The translations under genes were made by a program, and so were the position numbers. Positions 44,965 through 57,655 of a stretch of 64,000 bases of DNA are shown here, piece after piece. Source of the DNA: Agrypnia vestita (Eukaryota; Arthropoda; Insecta; Trichoptera; Phryganeidae); NCBI GenBank assembly GCA_016648135.1, contig JADDOH010000470.1, positions 1-64,000 on the forward strand, read 5' to 3'. The notes beneath the pieces were generated by a model that saw only the letters and a list, made by a program, of their open reading frames with translations, was not told where the DNA came from and made no database searches. Each line of letters begins with the position of its first letter. Position 1 is the first letter of the stretch.

Positions 44965-45085
44965 TCTACAACGGGCCGGCGGCTCGGGCGTGAATGTCTC
45001 CAGAATGGCCTTGTTAGGGATAAGTAGCGGCGCTCCGCGTCCAGCAGGCGAGGCCTCGCCCTAACAAGCCGGCCACTTGCGTTTA
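44965..45085. repeat. GC-rich inverted repeat
   Basis: CTTGTTAGGG near 45011 is repeated inverted as CCCTAACAAG near 45059, enclosing about 38 bases rich in CG. With the flanking CGGGCCGGCGGC part this is a GC peak in AT-rich DNA. Its function is unknown. Confidence 0.4.
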
Positions 45086-45110
45086 TTCCCTTTCAACCAA
45101 TTATTTTAAG

Positions 45111-47000
45111 AATGCTAGACTCCTTTATAAGCGTACACATAAGTAAATGTATATCTATGCAGATGGCTGGTGGCATCCTCAAATGAGCGAAACTGGAGTA
45201 CTACGAGCCTAGAAAAAATATGAGCAAAATCAGTTTAAAGATAAACTGTTCAGACAGGATTTAGTAAATATGTTTTCATTATTCGACGCATATTGACATT
45301 CCGAATGACTTAGAAGTGTGAATTATACAGGAAAATATGAAGAAAAAACATATCCAGATGCGTATTTTTTACCTTTTCCAACCTTTACGTCTAAAACTGT
45401 CGTAAACCGCCGAAATGGTACTCCGCAACAAGACACGAAAGAGAGAATATTTGACATGTGGCAGTTTTGGGAAGGTACCCCCCAGATAATAAATAACAAA
45501 TATCGCCTGTCAAAGTCTCGGAAACGACGGGGATTGTTGCGACGAAAAAACGACGCAAACTCTGGCGGTTTTGAATTGGAAATAAAATAATAAATGCTTT
45601 TACTTTGATCGTTAGGATGAAGAGAAGCGCAAAGTCAAACATGGCGGGTAAACCGCGATATTATTTGTTTGTTCCGCGTTCGGCCCGCGACGCGTCTTAG
45701 CCCGGCCACCCCTTGCGGAGGAGCCGGGCTGCGGCCGATTCCAATATATAGCCAATATCATCTGGTATTACTACCGGCAGACTTCCCGGCCCACCTGCTT
45801 GATTCGCCAGCCAGGTGGTCGGGTCGGCTTGTGTAAACCAAGAATGGCTTTGAACGAGTAAATTGAAAGGGAAATTGCTCCAATATGAACAGTGGCAGAT
45901 GGTCCAATTCATTGGGTTTATTGCAAAGTGTGGGATACTGAAAATTCAGAAAAAATCCATTAATAATAATTGAAGACATTTCTCGAAGAAGAAAAAATAT
46001 CTTAAAGGATTTTTATATAATAATTAAAAGCTACGCTGCGCGTGATATGAATGCATACAGTAAAGCATAAGAGTAAAGATACATATTATGCTCGTGTGCA
46101 ATAAATAGGTACTGCAATAAAGAACCATAGGTTCAGTGGAACATACAAAAGTAATCTATAGACTCTTAAAAGAACCTCAAAAATGATTATAAAAATACTT
46201 TTCAAAGAATCTAGAAACTTTATCACGGATATTCTACTTAAAGAATTCAATATGCCTAATTTAGACGAACTCTACGTATAAAAAAAAACATTGCATTATT
46301 ACAAACGTATTAGTAAAAAATAATTAACCATCATTACACAAACATACTCCATAGTTAAAGTAGTGACAGTGAAAGTGTACCAAATGACAGGAAATATAAA
46401 TATACTTACTTTTAAAAAAACAGCCATGTAACATCACTACACATAAGTACCTACCTAGAAATTAATTATATTACTAGTTTGCCAATGAATATTCAAACAT
46501 TTAAACATTACACCAAATTTTAAATAATATTATATTTATAAAAAATTGCTTTTAAAAAATGATTGGAGAAAATATTTATTTTAACAGCCACAGTTATAAG
46601 AGCAATTCCAAGTACGTGCACGTGTCATAAAAAAAAATCAAAAGGCTCTTTTTTTAGGTTCACGCAAAGAAAGAATGATGCCTACCTGAAAAGTGCAGGT
46701 GCAAATTGCTGTTGTGCAAGTGCAAAAATCCCGAAGAAGAGAACATCGTTATTGAAACATGTAGATTTTATATCAAATAAAGTGGTGCAAACAAAGTGAT
46801 TTGTGTTTTATTTTAACAATAATGTCACCACAAAGTTCGAACCTTCATTCAGAAGAAAAATATTCTTCTAACAATTGATTGTTGGGGTTCGATAAAATGG
46901 CACTGTGGCTGTAAAAAATTGTCCTTTTTAGGAATCTTTATGAAAGCATGTTTTTATTTATTTTTCAATATTATATTATTTTCCACTTTTCAGTTATTGT
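45111..47000. other. Intronic stretch, nothing recognised
   Basis: Open frames at 45318-45590 and 46563-46799 lack domains. A GC-rich part at 45680-45850 has no coding signal. Confidence 0.4.
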
Positions 47001-47004
47001 CATA

Positions 47005-47046
47005 TTTAATCTTGTGACCTAACCTCAACCTAACCTAACCTAGCCT
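47005..47046 (-). repeat. CCTAA-like short repeat
   Basis: GACCTAACCTCAACCTAACC followed by TAACCTAGCC: TTAGG-type units on the minus strand, broken like those at 40779. Confidence 0.7.
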
Positions 47047-48520
47047 TACTTACTTAGCTGAAATTAATAAATCAAAATTAATGCTATCGCTAAATCATCT
47101 TCAACTTTGCTTTCGATAAGTTGCAGTCTCTATTCGTTTGGTACTGCCTTTAGAAGAATTACCGCGGAATAATAGCTGCTCTTCTCACATCGTCTTCGTT
47201 TCGCTTCTGGTCTTTCAGTTCCAATCTCTTCTATTCGCTTCCGATTAGCCACCTGTGTTAAAGTTAATACAATAATTATACCGATCGCACATTTAGACTT
47301 TAGACTAACACATTCATAGATTGCACATGGCATTAAAGAATTGACAAAACTTCGAAGGTTAACCTCAAAACTTAAATAACTTTAACACAATAATATAGAA
47401 TAATACTTATATTACTGTTAATATTTGTGAATTAATTGATTACTAGCCGTACACCTGTTGAAAAATCACGGTAGTTTGGTAGGCGACCATTGCGTGTTGC
47501 CTGGGCCATTGAGTGTCACACTTTAATAATCTAAAGTTTTAATTCCAGCATGTTGACGGACTTGAAGGATAGACAGCCAACGAAATTATTAGATATCTTT
47601 TTTTTTATTACTATGGATTTAACGAATGTTTTTACTTCTACCAATAATATAATAGTTCATCTATTTTAATACACTAGAGTACCTCCTTCTATGACAATCA
47701 ATAATATTTGTCACGATTTAAAAAATGTTTTGGTTTAAATTGTTTAATTTCACCCACATCAAAATCATTTTTTGATCGTGCGTCAAAATATTTTCACGCG
47801 AAATATTTAATCTTTTATACGTCACTCACTCAGTCATTTAAATGAAATTTCTTTGCCGTAATCTTCAATATATCAATCGCTCATGGCGCGATATAAATGG
47901 AGGTATATTTTCGCGCATCATTTCATCAAAAAATATTCATACTTCGGGGTTTATGACACCGTTACGGTCGATGCTGAGCAGCCCGAGTGAGGAGAGAATC
48001 CCTCTCATTTAGCACTCCGGGTATTGTATGGAGGTCTTTGCTTAGCGGATAAGCTTCCCTTTGATAGGCGCTCGTTCACCCCCGCCCCACCCTGTGGTTC
48101 ACGCCGCCTATCGGCACCTCACGGAACCTTTTTACATTTTTATGATGTGTGGTGTATTTGGACGAACGGTAGTCTAACCGCGAAGTGCATCTCTGCGCTT
48201 TGTGTAGGTACATTGAAGAAATGTATATCGTTATTACCATTGCGCTTAAAATGCGTAGAGTGCGTTGTTTTTCCATTTGCCAGGTTCAAAAATTAAACAA
48301 ATCGTAATTTTTTTTTAACAAAAGAGGCAAGAGATTATTTTAGATGTTATTTAAGATATTATTATTTAAGATATTCAATTAGGTATTATTTAATGTGTAA
48401 AAATACTATTTAACATTCGAGTCAAGAGAAAAAGAAAAACATAGATATTTATACATATTTCTTTTCATCAATTTATTTTTTCTGCATTTTTTTCTATAAT
48501 TTTGACATTTAATTTTTATT
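47047..48520. other. Intronic stretch with repeat and GC-rich patch
   Basis: 47455-47620 is a diverged copy of the family seen at 44600. 47940-48270 is GC-richer (CGATGCTGAGCAGCCCGAGT and following), with no domain in any frame. Confidence 0.4.
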
Positions 48521-48529
48521 ATACATAAG

Positions 48530-48700
48530 AATACATTCTTATAGTGAAGTTGCAATTTTAGAACAAAGTATTGTAATTTTTTAAAACCAAATAGCCAATT
48601 AGAAAAGACACCTATAGAAAAATCAAATCAACGAAAAAATATTTGGCTGTTAGCAGGATTCGAACGCGGATCTCCTCCTATCCGGAGCAGGATATTTTTT
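48530..48700 (-). mobile_element. Old copy of the 41.6-kb tRNA-SINE
   Basis: AGTGAAGTTGCAATTTTAGA, then ACCTATAGAAAAATCAAATC, then GCAGGATTCGAACGCGGATC follow in the same order as the SINE body and T arm at 41561-41766, with many substitutions. The end of the tRNA head is lost. Confidence 0.65.
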
Positions 48701-50364
48701 ATTTAATTTTTAGATTAGAATGCTTCAAAAACGCAGTATGCAGGGTACAATGTATACATTGTATCCTGATGGGATCATTGACCCTGAAAGATGTTGATAT
48801 TTTCAATGTATAAATGGTGAAAACAAAGTACATTTTTATTAATTATATTAATAATATCAGTACAAAATCATTTTGCTTTTTCAATACAAAAATAAATTTT
48901 GAAGAAGTAAGAACTTACATTAGGAAATATAATACAAGTCAGAAACCTGTCCTGAGTGTAGTGGCCATGGAATCGTCTTGAGCTTGGGGCGAATGGCATC
49001 TCCATTTCTCTCGCAATGTTTACCTGTTTCACGCCGTTTAATGCAATCTCATTAGCACCTAGTTTTGGACTGTCATTTTGTTGGAAACTATTATTTTGCT
49101 TGCCTATTAATTGAGACAAGACTAACGGTACATATTATAGTCCGGCGGCGCACAATGGAGTCCCGATACCATCACTGACGTACGGAAGTGACTTTTGAAA
49201 CTGAAGCTGGCAGAAGAGAAGCAAAGGTAGACTGAAAGCAATCACCAGGGCAGGGCGCACATGCTGTAAATCCATTTATAATAGAGTTAAGATTAAACAA
49301 ATAAAAATATAATATTAAGCTGACTGGCGTAGTAAATTGGATCAAATTAGGATCACTTAGGTGGTTTGATCATGTAGAACTATGTTAAGAAAAAATGGAA
49401 GAGCATGTACTCATGTACGCGCGATAAAAGTTTTACTTCTTTAGCGTGATTGTGTTAACATATTGGTTAAAATTGATGTTTACATATTGATAAAGAAAAA
49501 AATTATATTAAAATAAATAAAAACTATTGTACTGCTTGTTTTCTTTCATATCCGGAACGATAATTTACTGACCACACTTTTAGAAATTTTCAAAATTATA
49601 AATCATTAGGGTAGCTTATTGCTGCAGTGGTCATGACGCTCGCCTAGTGTTAATTTATACCCTCGATACATTGAAAAAAAATAAACACAAACATATATCA
49701 TGTAATGTTATAATAAGAAACTATTTTTAGTTATACATATATCTATTACATGTTTCTGAATATTTACAGTAGTCTGTAATATCTATGTTTGATTATTTGG
49801 TCAGTTTATTCAACTAATCTAATACAATTTTTTTGATAATTAGTAATTGAAATTATTTTTTAGATTAAAAAATATATATTTCGTTAGATTCTTACTCTAG
49901 TCTATCTAGCTAATTTTGTTTTTGAGAAATTCAACAACATACAATAGATACTGTTTAATTTCAGTCTACGGAACTGCTTCCATGTGATATTGATAATTTT
50001 TCCCAAGCAAGGATTAATTATTAATCAATTTCTAATGAAACAGAATAATTATCTTTTATTACATTTATTCATTGAATTATAGTAATATTTAAATTTATAC
50101 TTACCCACACATAGGATCACCTGAGACACCTCTAACGATGAAATTCAGCAATTCCAGAATATTAAACTGGTTAATACAGCGATTTTCTAAATCTTTTAAG
50201 TAGATTTGCGGATTTGCGACAGTGTACCCGAATACTCAAATGTTATTCAATGCGGCCCAACCAGCAAGCTATTAGCAGCTAGATAACCCTAACCAAATGG
50301 TAATAAATAACAGAAAATTCAATAGGATTCTTAGAATTCTGTACAAGTTCGGTTTGATTAAAAA
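48701..50364. other. Intronic stretch with a SINE-head-like piece
   Basis: GGTAGCTTATTGCTGCAGTG followed by GTCATGACGCTCGCC at 49612-49650 resembles a tRNA-SINE A-box region without a B box. 49130-49260 is GC-richer and unassigned. Confidence 0.4.
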
Positions 50365-50745
50365 TGTTCTTAAGTTTTCACGGCTGTTCAGAATCTTCTG
50401 TGTATAGTTTTCTGGGATATTCTACCGTGTATATGTGACCTCTCTGACCAACGTTTCGGATCCCATTGCAGGGTCCATCAGCCCTGATGATGGACCCTGA
50501 TTTTGATTAAGGTGCTAAACAATTATTTATTATAAAAACAAAATATTTTAGCTTTTCGTATTCTGAAAATGTTTTTAGGTTTTCACGGCCGTTCAGAGTC
50601 TTTTGTGTATAGTTTTCTGGGATATTTATTGCAGGGTCCATCACATCAGCCCTGATGATGGACCCTGCAATGGGATCCGAAACGTCGGCCAGAGAGGTCA
50701 CATATACACGGCAGAATATTCCAGAAAATTATACACAGAAGATAT
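50365..50745. mobile_element. Penelope-type terminal repeats, inverted
   Basis: One unit is present three times: minus orientation at about 50371-50502 (full) and 50578-50645 (partial), and plus orientation at about 50655-50745. Shared parts are TTTCACGGCCGTTCAGAGTC, TGTGTATAGTTTTCTGGGAT and GGACCCTGCAATGGGATCCG with AAACGTCGG. The CCTGATGATGG...GAAACG layout matches that after the Penelope endonuclease at 61 kb. No RT or endonuclease is attached. Confidence 0.6.
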
Positions 50746-51068
50746 CGTATTCTGTTCCGCATGCCTTAATTCTAATTATACGATTTATATTATGATTCCA
50801 CAGAAATAACCATGAAAATTTAAACAAATGTTAACTTGTTCGTTTATAATATTGCTATAATACAATGCACAGTTAAAAATAATTTTATATTATTATTTTT
50901 CCTACTTTTATTTTATATTAATTGGGAAAACTAACATCTACAGTTATTCAATTATTTAAAAAACGGTTACACAAAAACCTATTAAAGCTATTCATTAGTA
51001 AATAGTAAGTATTTGAAACCAAAATAATAATTTTGAATATATATATTATAATATATATCGAATATATA
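50746..51068. other. AT-rich stretch, nothing recognised
   Basis: Ends in an ATATAT tract next to the mariner insertion site. Confidence 0.5.
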
Positions 51069-51070
51069 TA

Positions 51071-52354
51071 TTAGGTCCTTACATATGAAATTGGCGTTTT
51101 GCCGTACTGGCAAATTTGATCTTTTGGTTCTTCTCTTTGGTTAGGAATTCCAAATCCAAATTTATACAGCTATTTACTCATGTATTTGTGTTTTGAAAAT
51201 TATAATTCATTTGTTTTTTCCTCAATTGTTTTTTTCTTTGCGTCATTCAGTTTACAAAATGAAAAACTTGAAATATCGCGTTATTTACGAGTACGAGTTC
51301 CACCGTGGCACCAGTGCTGCAGAAACGGCTCGAAGGATTAATGATGAGTTTGTCGACGATGCCGCAAAAGAAAACACAGTGCGTTTTGGTTCCAACGTTT
51401 TCGTTCTGGAAATTTCGACCTGCAGAACAAGCCCCGTGGACGGCCGGAGACCAAAGTTGATAATGAAGAATTGAAGGCTATTGTGGAAGCGGATCCATCG
51501 CAAACCACATCCGAGTTAGCTGCAGGCTGCGGTGTTAGTGATAAAACTGTTTTAATCCACTTGAAGCAAATTGGTAAGGTGAAAAAGCTTGAAAGGTGGG
51601 TACCTCACGAATTGAGTGAAGCAAATCAACAAACGCGCGTTGACTGCTGCGTTGCATTACTCAACCGGCACAATAATGAAGGGATTTTAAATCGAATCAT
51701 TACCTGTGATGAAAAGTGGATCCTGTACGATAATCGGAAGCGCTCATCGCAATGTCTGAACCCTGCCGAACCACCAAACCATGCCTCAGGCGAAAATTGA
51801 CTCCAAAAAAGTTACTTGTGAGCGTTTGGTGGACTAGTGCTGGTGTCGTTCACTACAGCTTTCTTAAATCTGGCCAGACGATTACGGCAGATGTCTATTG
51901 TCAGCAACTGCAAACCATGATAGAAAAGCTAGCTGCTAAACAACCGAGGCTGGTTAATCGCTCTAGGCCACTGCTGCTTCATGATAACGCTAGACCACAC
52001 ACTGCACAACAGACGGCTACCAAATTAGAGGAGCTTCAATTGGAATGTCTAAGACATCCACCGTACTCTCCGGACCTTGCCCCAACAGATTACCATTTTT
52101 TTCGAAATTTGGATAACTTTTTGCAAAGGAAAAAATTAAACTCCGATGGGGCAGTCCAAACGGCCTTCAAAGATTTTATTGATTCCCGTCCGAATGGTTT
52201 TTTTAGTAAAGGGATCGATGAACCACCTATGAGATGGCAAAAGTGCATAAATAGCAATGGTACATACTTTGATTAAATAAATATATAATAATAAAAAAAA
52301 ATCGGCTTTATGTTCCTCCCATACTAAACGCCAATTTCATATGTAAGGACCTAA
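51071..52354 (+). mobile_element. Mariner (D,D34D) copy 3
   Basis: Same terminal repeats as copy 2 with TA flanks at 51069-51070 and 52355-52356. The length of 1284 bp means small indels only. Confidence 0.97.
51259..52276 (+). pseudogene. Mariner transposase pseudogene (copy 3)
   Basis: The ATG context equals that of copy 2. A one-base loss in GTGCGTTTTGG (near 51384) shifts the frame after residue 43. The middle part (KAIVEADPSQ to the CDEKW box) is open in a second frame with WVPHEL intact. A second change near 51770, where CCACCAAACCATGCC replaces the fuller copy 2 version, shifts it again. The last third (LVSVWW to YFD) is open with HDNARPH and YSPDLAPTDYHFFRNLDN. All three catalytic aspartates are encoded but in different frames, so no active enzyme is expected. 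Confidence 0.95.
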
Positions 52355-52356
52355 TA

Positions 52357-52684
52357 TTATATAAAATTGGACATCATATATCCTATTTGAAGAATTGCTC
52401 GTAAAGCAAACGCCAAAAATTATTTGGGTTATTTTACAAATTAATTTATATTAAAAAATTTTGTAAAGTGATTTGTTGCGAATTCGTTATAAACATGAGT
52501 TTTACTTTTATTTTGTAGAAATAACGGGAGTAAAGAGAGATTTTTTCTTAGAACGTTAGGAGGTATATTAATAGAGAGCTCGTATTTTGAACAAAAATAG
52601 CCTAAGGTTATTATTAGCAACAAATACATCGGCTATTTTGCATCGTTTTTGCGGAGGTAGGATATAAAATCCATATCCAGCCAA
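52357..52684. other. AT-rich stretch, nothing recognised
   Basis: No supported gene or repeat. Confidence 0.5.
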
Positions 52685-52857
52685 CTAGCAATATCTAAAA
52701 AATAAAAATTTAAATGCAGTCACCGAGGATTACTAATTTAACATGTACTGAATTCTAGATTTTATGTATTTATCCCTTCTAAAATCACATTTCCTATAAA
52801 TATATTAACCCTCGATGACTGCATTCAATTTTTTTTGGATATAACTGCCTTTGCTTT
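52685..52857. mobile_element. MITE with about 45-bp inverted ends
   Basis: Left AATGCAGTCACCGAGGATTA and right (inverted) AATGCAGTCATCGAGGGTTA match; further out, an A run and AGCAATATCT on the left face AGCAAAGGCAGTTATATCC read from the right. It is about 170 bp and non-coding. A truncated relative lies at 26005. Confidence 0.65.
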
Positions 52858-53220
52858 TACACCCCACATGAGATTTTTTTACATTTTTCCCGATTTTTAT
52901 CTCGTATACAATTCTGTTTCAGTATCACTAAATCTGAATGATTTTTACGAAAACAGGTTGTTTGATTGACAAAAAAGCAAAAATCGCTGGTTTAAACGAA
53001 ATATTTCCTACTATAAACCAAATTGATGCAACCGGCCCTCAGTAGTCGTTGGTGTTTTCAGATGGTAGATATCCTTATTGCATTAATATAGGTACTTCGC
53101 CACCATAAAACAATGAGATCCAATTATAATCAATTTCTTTTAATTTATTTAATACATTTCTTCCATGAACATTATACCATTGAACAGATCATGTCACATT
53201 GTCGCACGTCTTTTGGATTA
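52858..53220. other. AT-rich stretch, nothing recognised
   Basis: No supported gene or repeat. Confidence 0.5.
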
Positions 53221-53225
53221 ATGGT

Positions 53226-53390
53226 ATGCTTGCTGGTTTAGTGGTCAAGACACTCGCTTACTAATCTATGTTCGAGGGTTCGAGCTTCATTCCAAGAGGC
53301 AAACAAGTTATATTTTATAGCGCAAGTGTTGAGCTTAGTTTGAGAGCAATACCTAATAATATAGATGCAATACCTACTCCTTATTTCTTG
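53226..53390 (+). mobile_element. tRNA-derived SINE, second family, copy 1
   Basis: A box TGGTTTAGTGGTCAAGAC, B box GGTTCGAGC, then a body with GCAAGTGTTGAGCTTAGTTT and ATGCAATACCTACTCCTTAT. The body matches the copy at 57432 in order. It differs from the SINE at 41.6 kb. Confidence 0.65.
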
Positions 53391-55023
53391 TTTTTTAAAC
53401 TTTATTAATAAATTTTAATGAAATGAACTATACTCAGAATAGTACTAGAAATAAATCAAGACAAAAATCTTTAAAATTAATATTTTTTTATTTTGCATTG
53501 ATGGATTATAATTCCATTAGAAGGTATTATGAATTAATTATGTTCGCTTCGCTGTTTTATGTATAAAGAGTAAAAAATAAAATCTGATAGTGTTTCAATT
53601 TTTTAAAATTGTGTATAATTTGTAGTGGTATCAAACGACAAACAACTTAATTTATACCTCAAAATTTCGCTGTTAATTTTCCTCTGCCTGAAATTTCCCC
53701 GAGCTACCTCGCGGTTCCTCCTCTCCCTCGACCCTCGCGCCAACCCTTCTGTGCCCGCCACGGGGCCGCACCGCCCCGCACCCACCCCCTAACCCCTTCT
53801 GCGGCCCCGCGATGAGTGATTGATGACTCCTTATGTAAGTTTTCCTAAAAGTTCTATGTGTTGAGCTTTTGGAACCTAAGTACGTGGAGAAGTACGTGTC
53901 TACCCGCAACGAATGTGTTGGGTTTACAGGTTGTTTGTGCAAACATTATTCTTAGTTTTTTTTCTGATTTCCTTTCTGTTATTCTCTTAAAAATACATGG
54001 ATTTCAAGTGAGTCTACAATCTAATTATATTATATTATGTACTTAGTTATGAATAATTTTTATAATAAATAAAGCCTCTATGCAATTGACGTAATATATG
54101 TAAGTGACTATTTGTGATCTGATCTCTTAGTTTTTTAGCGGGGGTTTTAAAAGTTATATGCTTTTGATAAAGTGTCTCTAAAATGTACCGACATAGGTAC
54201 ATAAGAGCAAGTTGTGGTAAAAAAGGTATTTTGCAAGATGAAACATATTTTTTCGTCAAATGCTTTGCTGTGATTTTCTTTCTCTACCACTCATATCTCG
54301 TCTTCACTTTTAGACTGTACCTGGTGATTTGCAGGTGTACTGAAAATATTTTTAATACGCATTGTATTGACATACACATAGTCCAGTAAGCACGACACTC
54401 GTTTCTCAACTCGGGGATTCTGAGTTTGATTTCCATTGAGGTCATAAAACATCTATCTATGTATGTATTGTGATTTTCTCAATCCTGGATTTTTTGTGAT
54501 GCGTTTCACCGCAGTACTTTAAAATAAAATAAAAAATTCGAAAGAATTCAGAATTGGTATTCTATAATTACCCTGCTGTTATGGTGAAACAATTTTCGAA
54601 GACCTCCAAATTGACATTCTATTAATACTGTGTAGGCATTACAGAAACACCCGGTAAATCGAAGGGCCTGAATATGTGCGGTCTGCTGCCTTCATAAGGT
54701 GTTTGAGTGGCATCCTACTTAATGAAATCTAATGTAGCTACTTGTGTTTGTGTATAAGAAGGTTTTTGTCGACATTTTTACAGAAACCATAAAAAATCGA
54801 GAATTTCCCAAAGATTCTCCCTCATATAATATATTAAAAGAAGAAATGATAGCACGTATAAAATTTTTGCCATCGGAACTTAAACTTATTTCTGTTAATA
54901 GGGTTTGTTAATTTGGAAACGCGGTTTTCAAATTTAAATAATCAGTTTTAGATTCTTGAACCGATGTATGCAAGGAAATCAAATATAAAGGCCGAATTTT
55001 CAGTATTTGAGGTAAAGAATAAA
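53391..55023. other. Intronic stretch with a GC-rich peak
   Basis: 53690-53830 is strongly C-rich (CCCCGCACCCACCCCCTAAC and neighbours). Frames there are compositional. A weak tRNA-like stretch at 54385-54440 was not accepted. Otherwise AT-rich. Confidence 0.4.
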
Positions 55024-55027
55024 GTAT

Positions 55028-55652
55028 TGTAATGACACCGGGTACCTACTGAGTGCTGAAAATAAACACGGGTGTCACGTGATGGCGCTCAGTTGACCGG
55101 AACCGCAGACTATTACGCACGCAATCCGGGGTCACTCTTGCGTGACCGCGTTATCTCTCTAGAGAATTCTACGCTTTCCATTTAGTAACAAACTACGCAA
55201 AATCGTTTGGAATGTTCCACATGTTTCTCTCTGCCTCTAGAATAAACCTTTCGAGGGAAATTTCTTAATATAAGGAGTCACGCGACGCGGGCTCAGGCAA
55301 TTCAGTTTGTGACATTAACAAAGCGATATCTCCGTGATACTACCGAGCAAACCAGTGTGATCAGTGATTCGTAATACACGCGATTTTATTAAGTGACCAG
55401 TGCAAATGAATAGAGGGTACCGGAGCGAATAGTTTCTACGAGCGAATATTGAACGAAGTTTATCAGAAGAGATCTAAGCCGAGACAGAACAATTCAATAA
55501 TAATTGTGTGAAATATTTGAAAGACATTTAGCGACTATAAAATTAAGAACGGTATTACAATTTAACTCGTGTCCAGACTTTCTTTGATAGTAAATTAAAT
55601 TAAATTAATTTTGCAGTGTTTTCATTTGTCTCCCAAGACACGCCCCTTGACA
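55028..55652 (+). mobile_element. Solo LTR with GTAT target duplication
   Basis: Starts TGTAATGACACC, ends CCCCTTGACA, with GTAT on both sides (55024-55027 and 55653-55656). A TATA-like TTAATATAAGGAG precedes TTCAGTTTGTGAC, a plausible start site. At 625 bp it is related to the LTR at 531-1428 (shared CTAAGCCGAG, CGTGTCCA and the 3' end). No internal coding region is present. Confidence 0.8.
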
Positions 55653-55656
55653 GTAT

Positions 55657-57295
55657 TTATATTGACAATTTGATGACCTGAAAACTAAAAAAACAGGTTT
55701 ACTTGCCAGTTTGGGTATTCTCTATTTCAGGTCTTTTTTATCAAGAATAAGAACAAGATTATCTAAGTTTTCGGAAGAAAAATTCAAAATAAATCAAACT
55801 AAAATGTATAACTTTTGCAGATTTTACGAAGATTCATAAATATTGAACATTCTAAAAAATTTACGAATTTTATATACATTGTAAAATTAAAAATAGCGGT
55901 GTTACAGATATTCTTATAAATACTGGAATGTGAAAACCGTTTTTATCAAAAGAAGAAGTTTGTGGGTACACTCTAGTTTATAATGTCGTAAAAATGTTAT
56001 GGCTGGAAATTCACTGCAAATCAATCTGATTTTAAAAGTAGGTACATAATTTGTTGATAATTGGAATTTTTGTTTTTTGACAGTAATGGATAGGTGATAA
56101 AAGCCAAATCATATCTTTATAAGAATAAAAAGCATCTTTAAATCATCAATAAACCTAAAACCTTTGTGCAAATTTTAATATTACATATTTATTATTACTT
56201 TAATATTATTATTATTAATTTATTACTTTAATAATAATATATACTTATAATAATAATTTTTAATTATTTTAATAAAATTTTATTTATCACCATAATGGTT
56301 ACTTTTAAATTCGTAACAAAACATATTTTGCGTATATATAAATATTTCGTATTAAGGGTGATTTATAACACACTGAAATCGAATTTTTTGGCCGCTGCTT
56401 GTGGATTAATTCTTATGTTTTTCTAATTATTGTGATAAATGTTTACTTTATTAGTTTCTCGTTTAAGTTCTTGGCATAGTAAAATTGTAGTCTAACATAT
56501 AAATTATGAGTTTTATGTATAATAAATACCCATATTTTGGAGAAAAAAAAAACTTTTTTTCGTCCAGCCTTAACTTACGTGCATTAAATATTTTCTTGCA
56601 TTTCCACTAACAAACGAATGGTTCTCAAATGGTTCGGTATGCACAATAACAAATGACGCCATCAATTACTCCGTGCGCGGCGCCTTCGTCTTGGCTGCGT
56701 ACGGCGCTCGTGGAATAACCCGCGGCGATGGTATCTTCGGCGAGCGTTTCCTCTGTAAAGTGGATGGATGCCCGAATTAACGTCGTTATTTTTATTTATA
56801 GTCTCGGCGTGTTGGAGGTGTTTTCGCACCTATTTGCGGTTCGTTTCTGCCATTTCCTACGTTGTCAGTTTATCTGAAACGTATCAAGCTTCTTTTTGTG
56901 TACGCCTCTAGGTAGGAATTGCCTTGTGTATTTTTTATCGTCTCCGTTTCTCGCAGTTTCTCCGCTAGATGTCGGGATTTATGGCGGCGATAAAACTGGA
57001 TGCGTACAAGAGTCTGATCGATGATTTTATCAAGGCGAATTACGTATTATCAAATGTTGCGGAATGCAAAGATGTGCTTGCACGTGTTGCTTAACAAATT
57101 TTATGATCATTTTAAACGCTCACCAAAACAATTTTCGGTAGACAATCGATATGAGAGCAGTACGTATTGCTAACGGTTCGTTTTAGCGTCGTGATATTTG
57201 CATAAATTATTCTGTCTGAATCTTTGTGTCATCGCAAATATTTGCAGCTTGTAATTTTTTCCTATAAACAGCTATGGTGCTTTCGAATTTCCAAT
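55657..57295. other. Intronic stretch with GC-rich patch
   Basis: 56160-56280 is almost pure AT with TAATAT-type repeats. 56650-57000 is GC-richer (GCGCGGCGCCTTCGTCTTGG and following) and may be regulatory. No coding signal is seen. Confidence 0.4.
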
Positions 57296-57299
57296 GAAC

Positions 57300-57431
57300 T
57301 GTCAAAAAAAGTACCAAGACCTAAACATTAACTCTCGTTTGCACGGGATTCCGGAGGGGCACCGACCGCCAGGGAGACCACCAAAGAGATGGAGAGAGAG
57401 CTGGACGTTCTCGTCACAAGACCAGGATTTG
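57300..57431 (+). pseudogene. RTE-like LINE ORF C-terminal fragment
   Basis: The plus frame reads PPGRPPKRWRESW, the tail motif of RTE/BovB-type LINE proteins. Only about 40 codons remain before the SINE begins. Confidence 0.5.
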
Positions 57432-57655
57432 AGTAGCTTGTTGGTCTTGTGGTTAGGACACTCGCCTCGTGATCCAAAGGTCGCGGGTTCGAACCTCACT
57501 GCAGACCAGCAAGTAAGTCCTATTTTCATAGCACAAGCGTTTAGCTTAGTTTGAAAATAGTAAGAATATTGATGTGACACCTATTCCGTGTTCGCATCTC
57601 TATTTAAAAAAAAAATTGATCTGTCAGTACAGATCGAGGATCTAATTAAAGAAGA
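57432..57655 (+). mobile_element. tRNA-derived SINE, second family, copy 2
   Basis: A box region TGGTCTTGTGGTTAGGAC and B box GGTTCGAACCTC; body GCACAAGCGTTTAGCTTAGT with TGACACCTATTCCGTG, an A run, then a GAA-rich end (GAAGAAGAAG). It directly follows the RTE-like fragment. Confidence 0.7.

Noticed and set aside
53603..53942. Gly/Arg-rich minus-strand open frames
   Set aside because: They overlap a C-rich peak on the plus strand and have no recognisable domain; compositional frames.
54383..54445. Additional tRNA-like head
   Set aside because: Only a vague A-box-like and B-box-like resemblance; no stems could be drawn and no SINE body follows.
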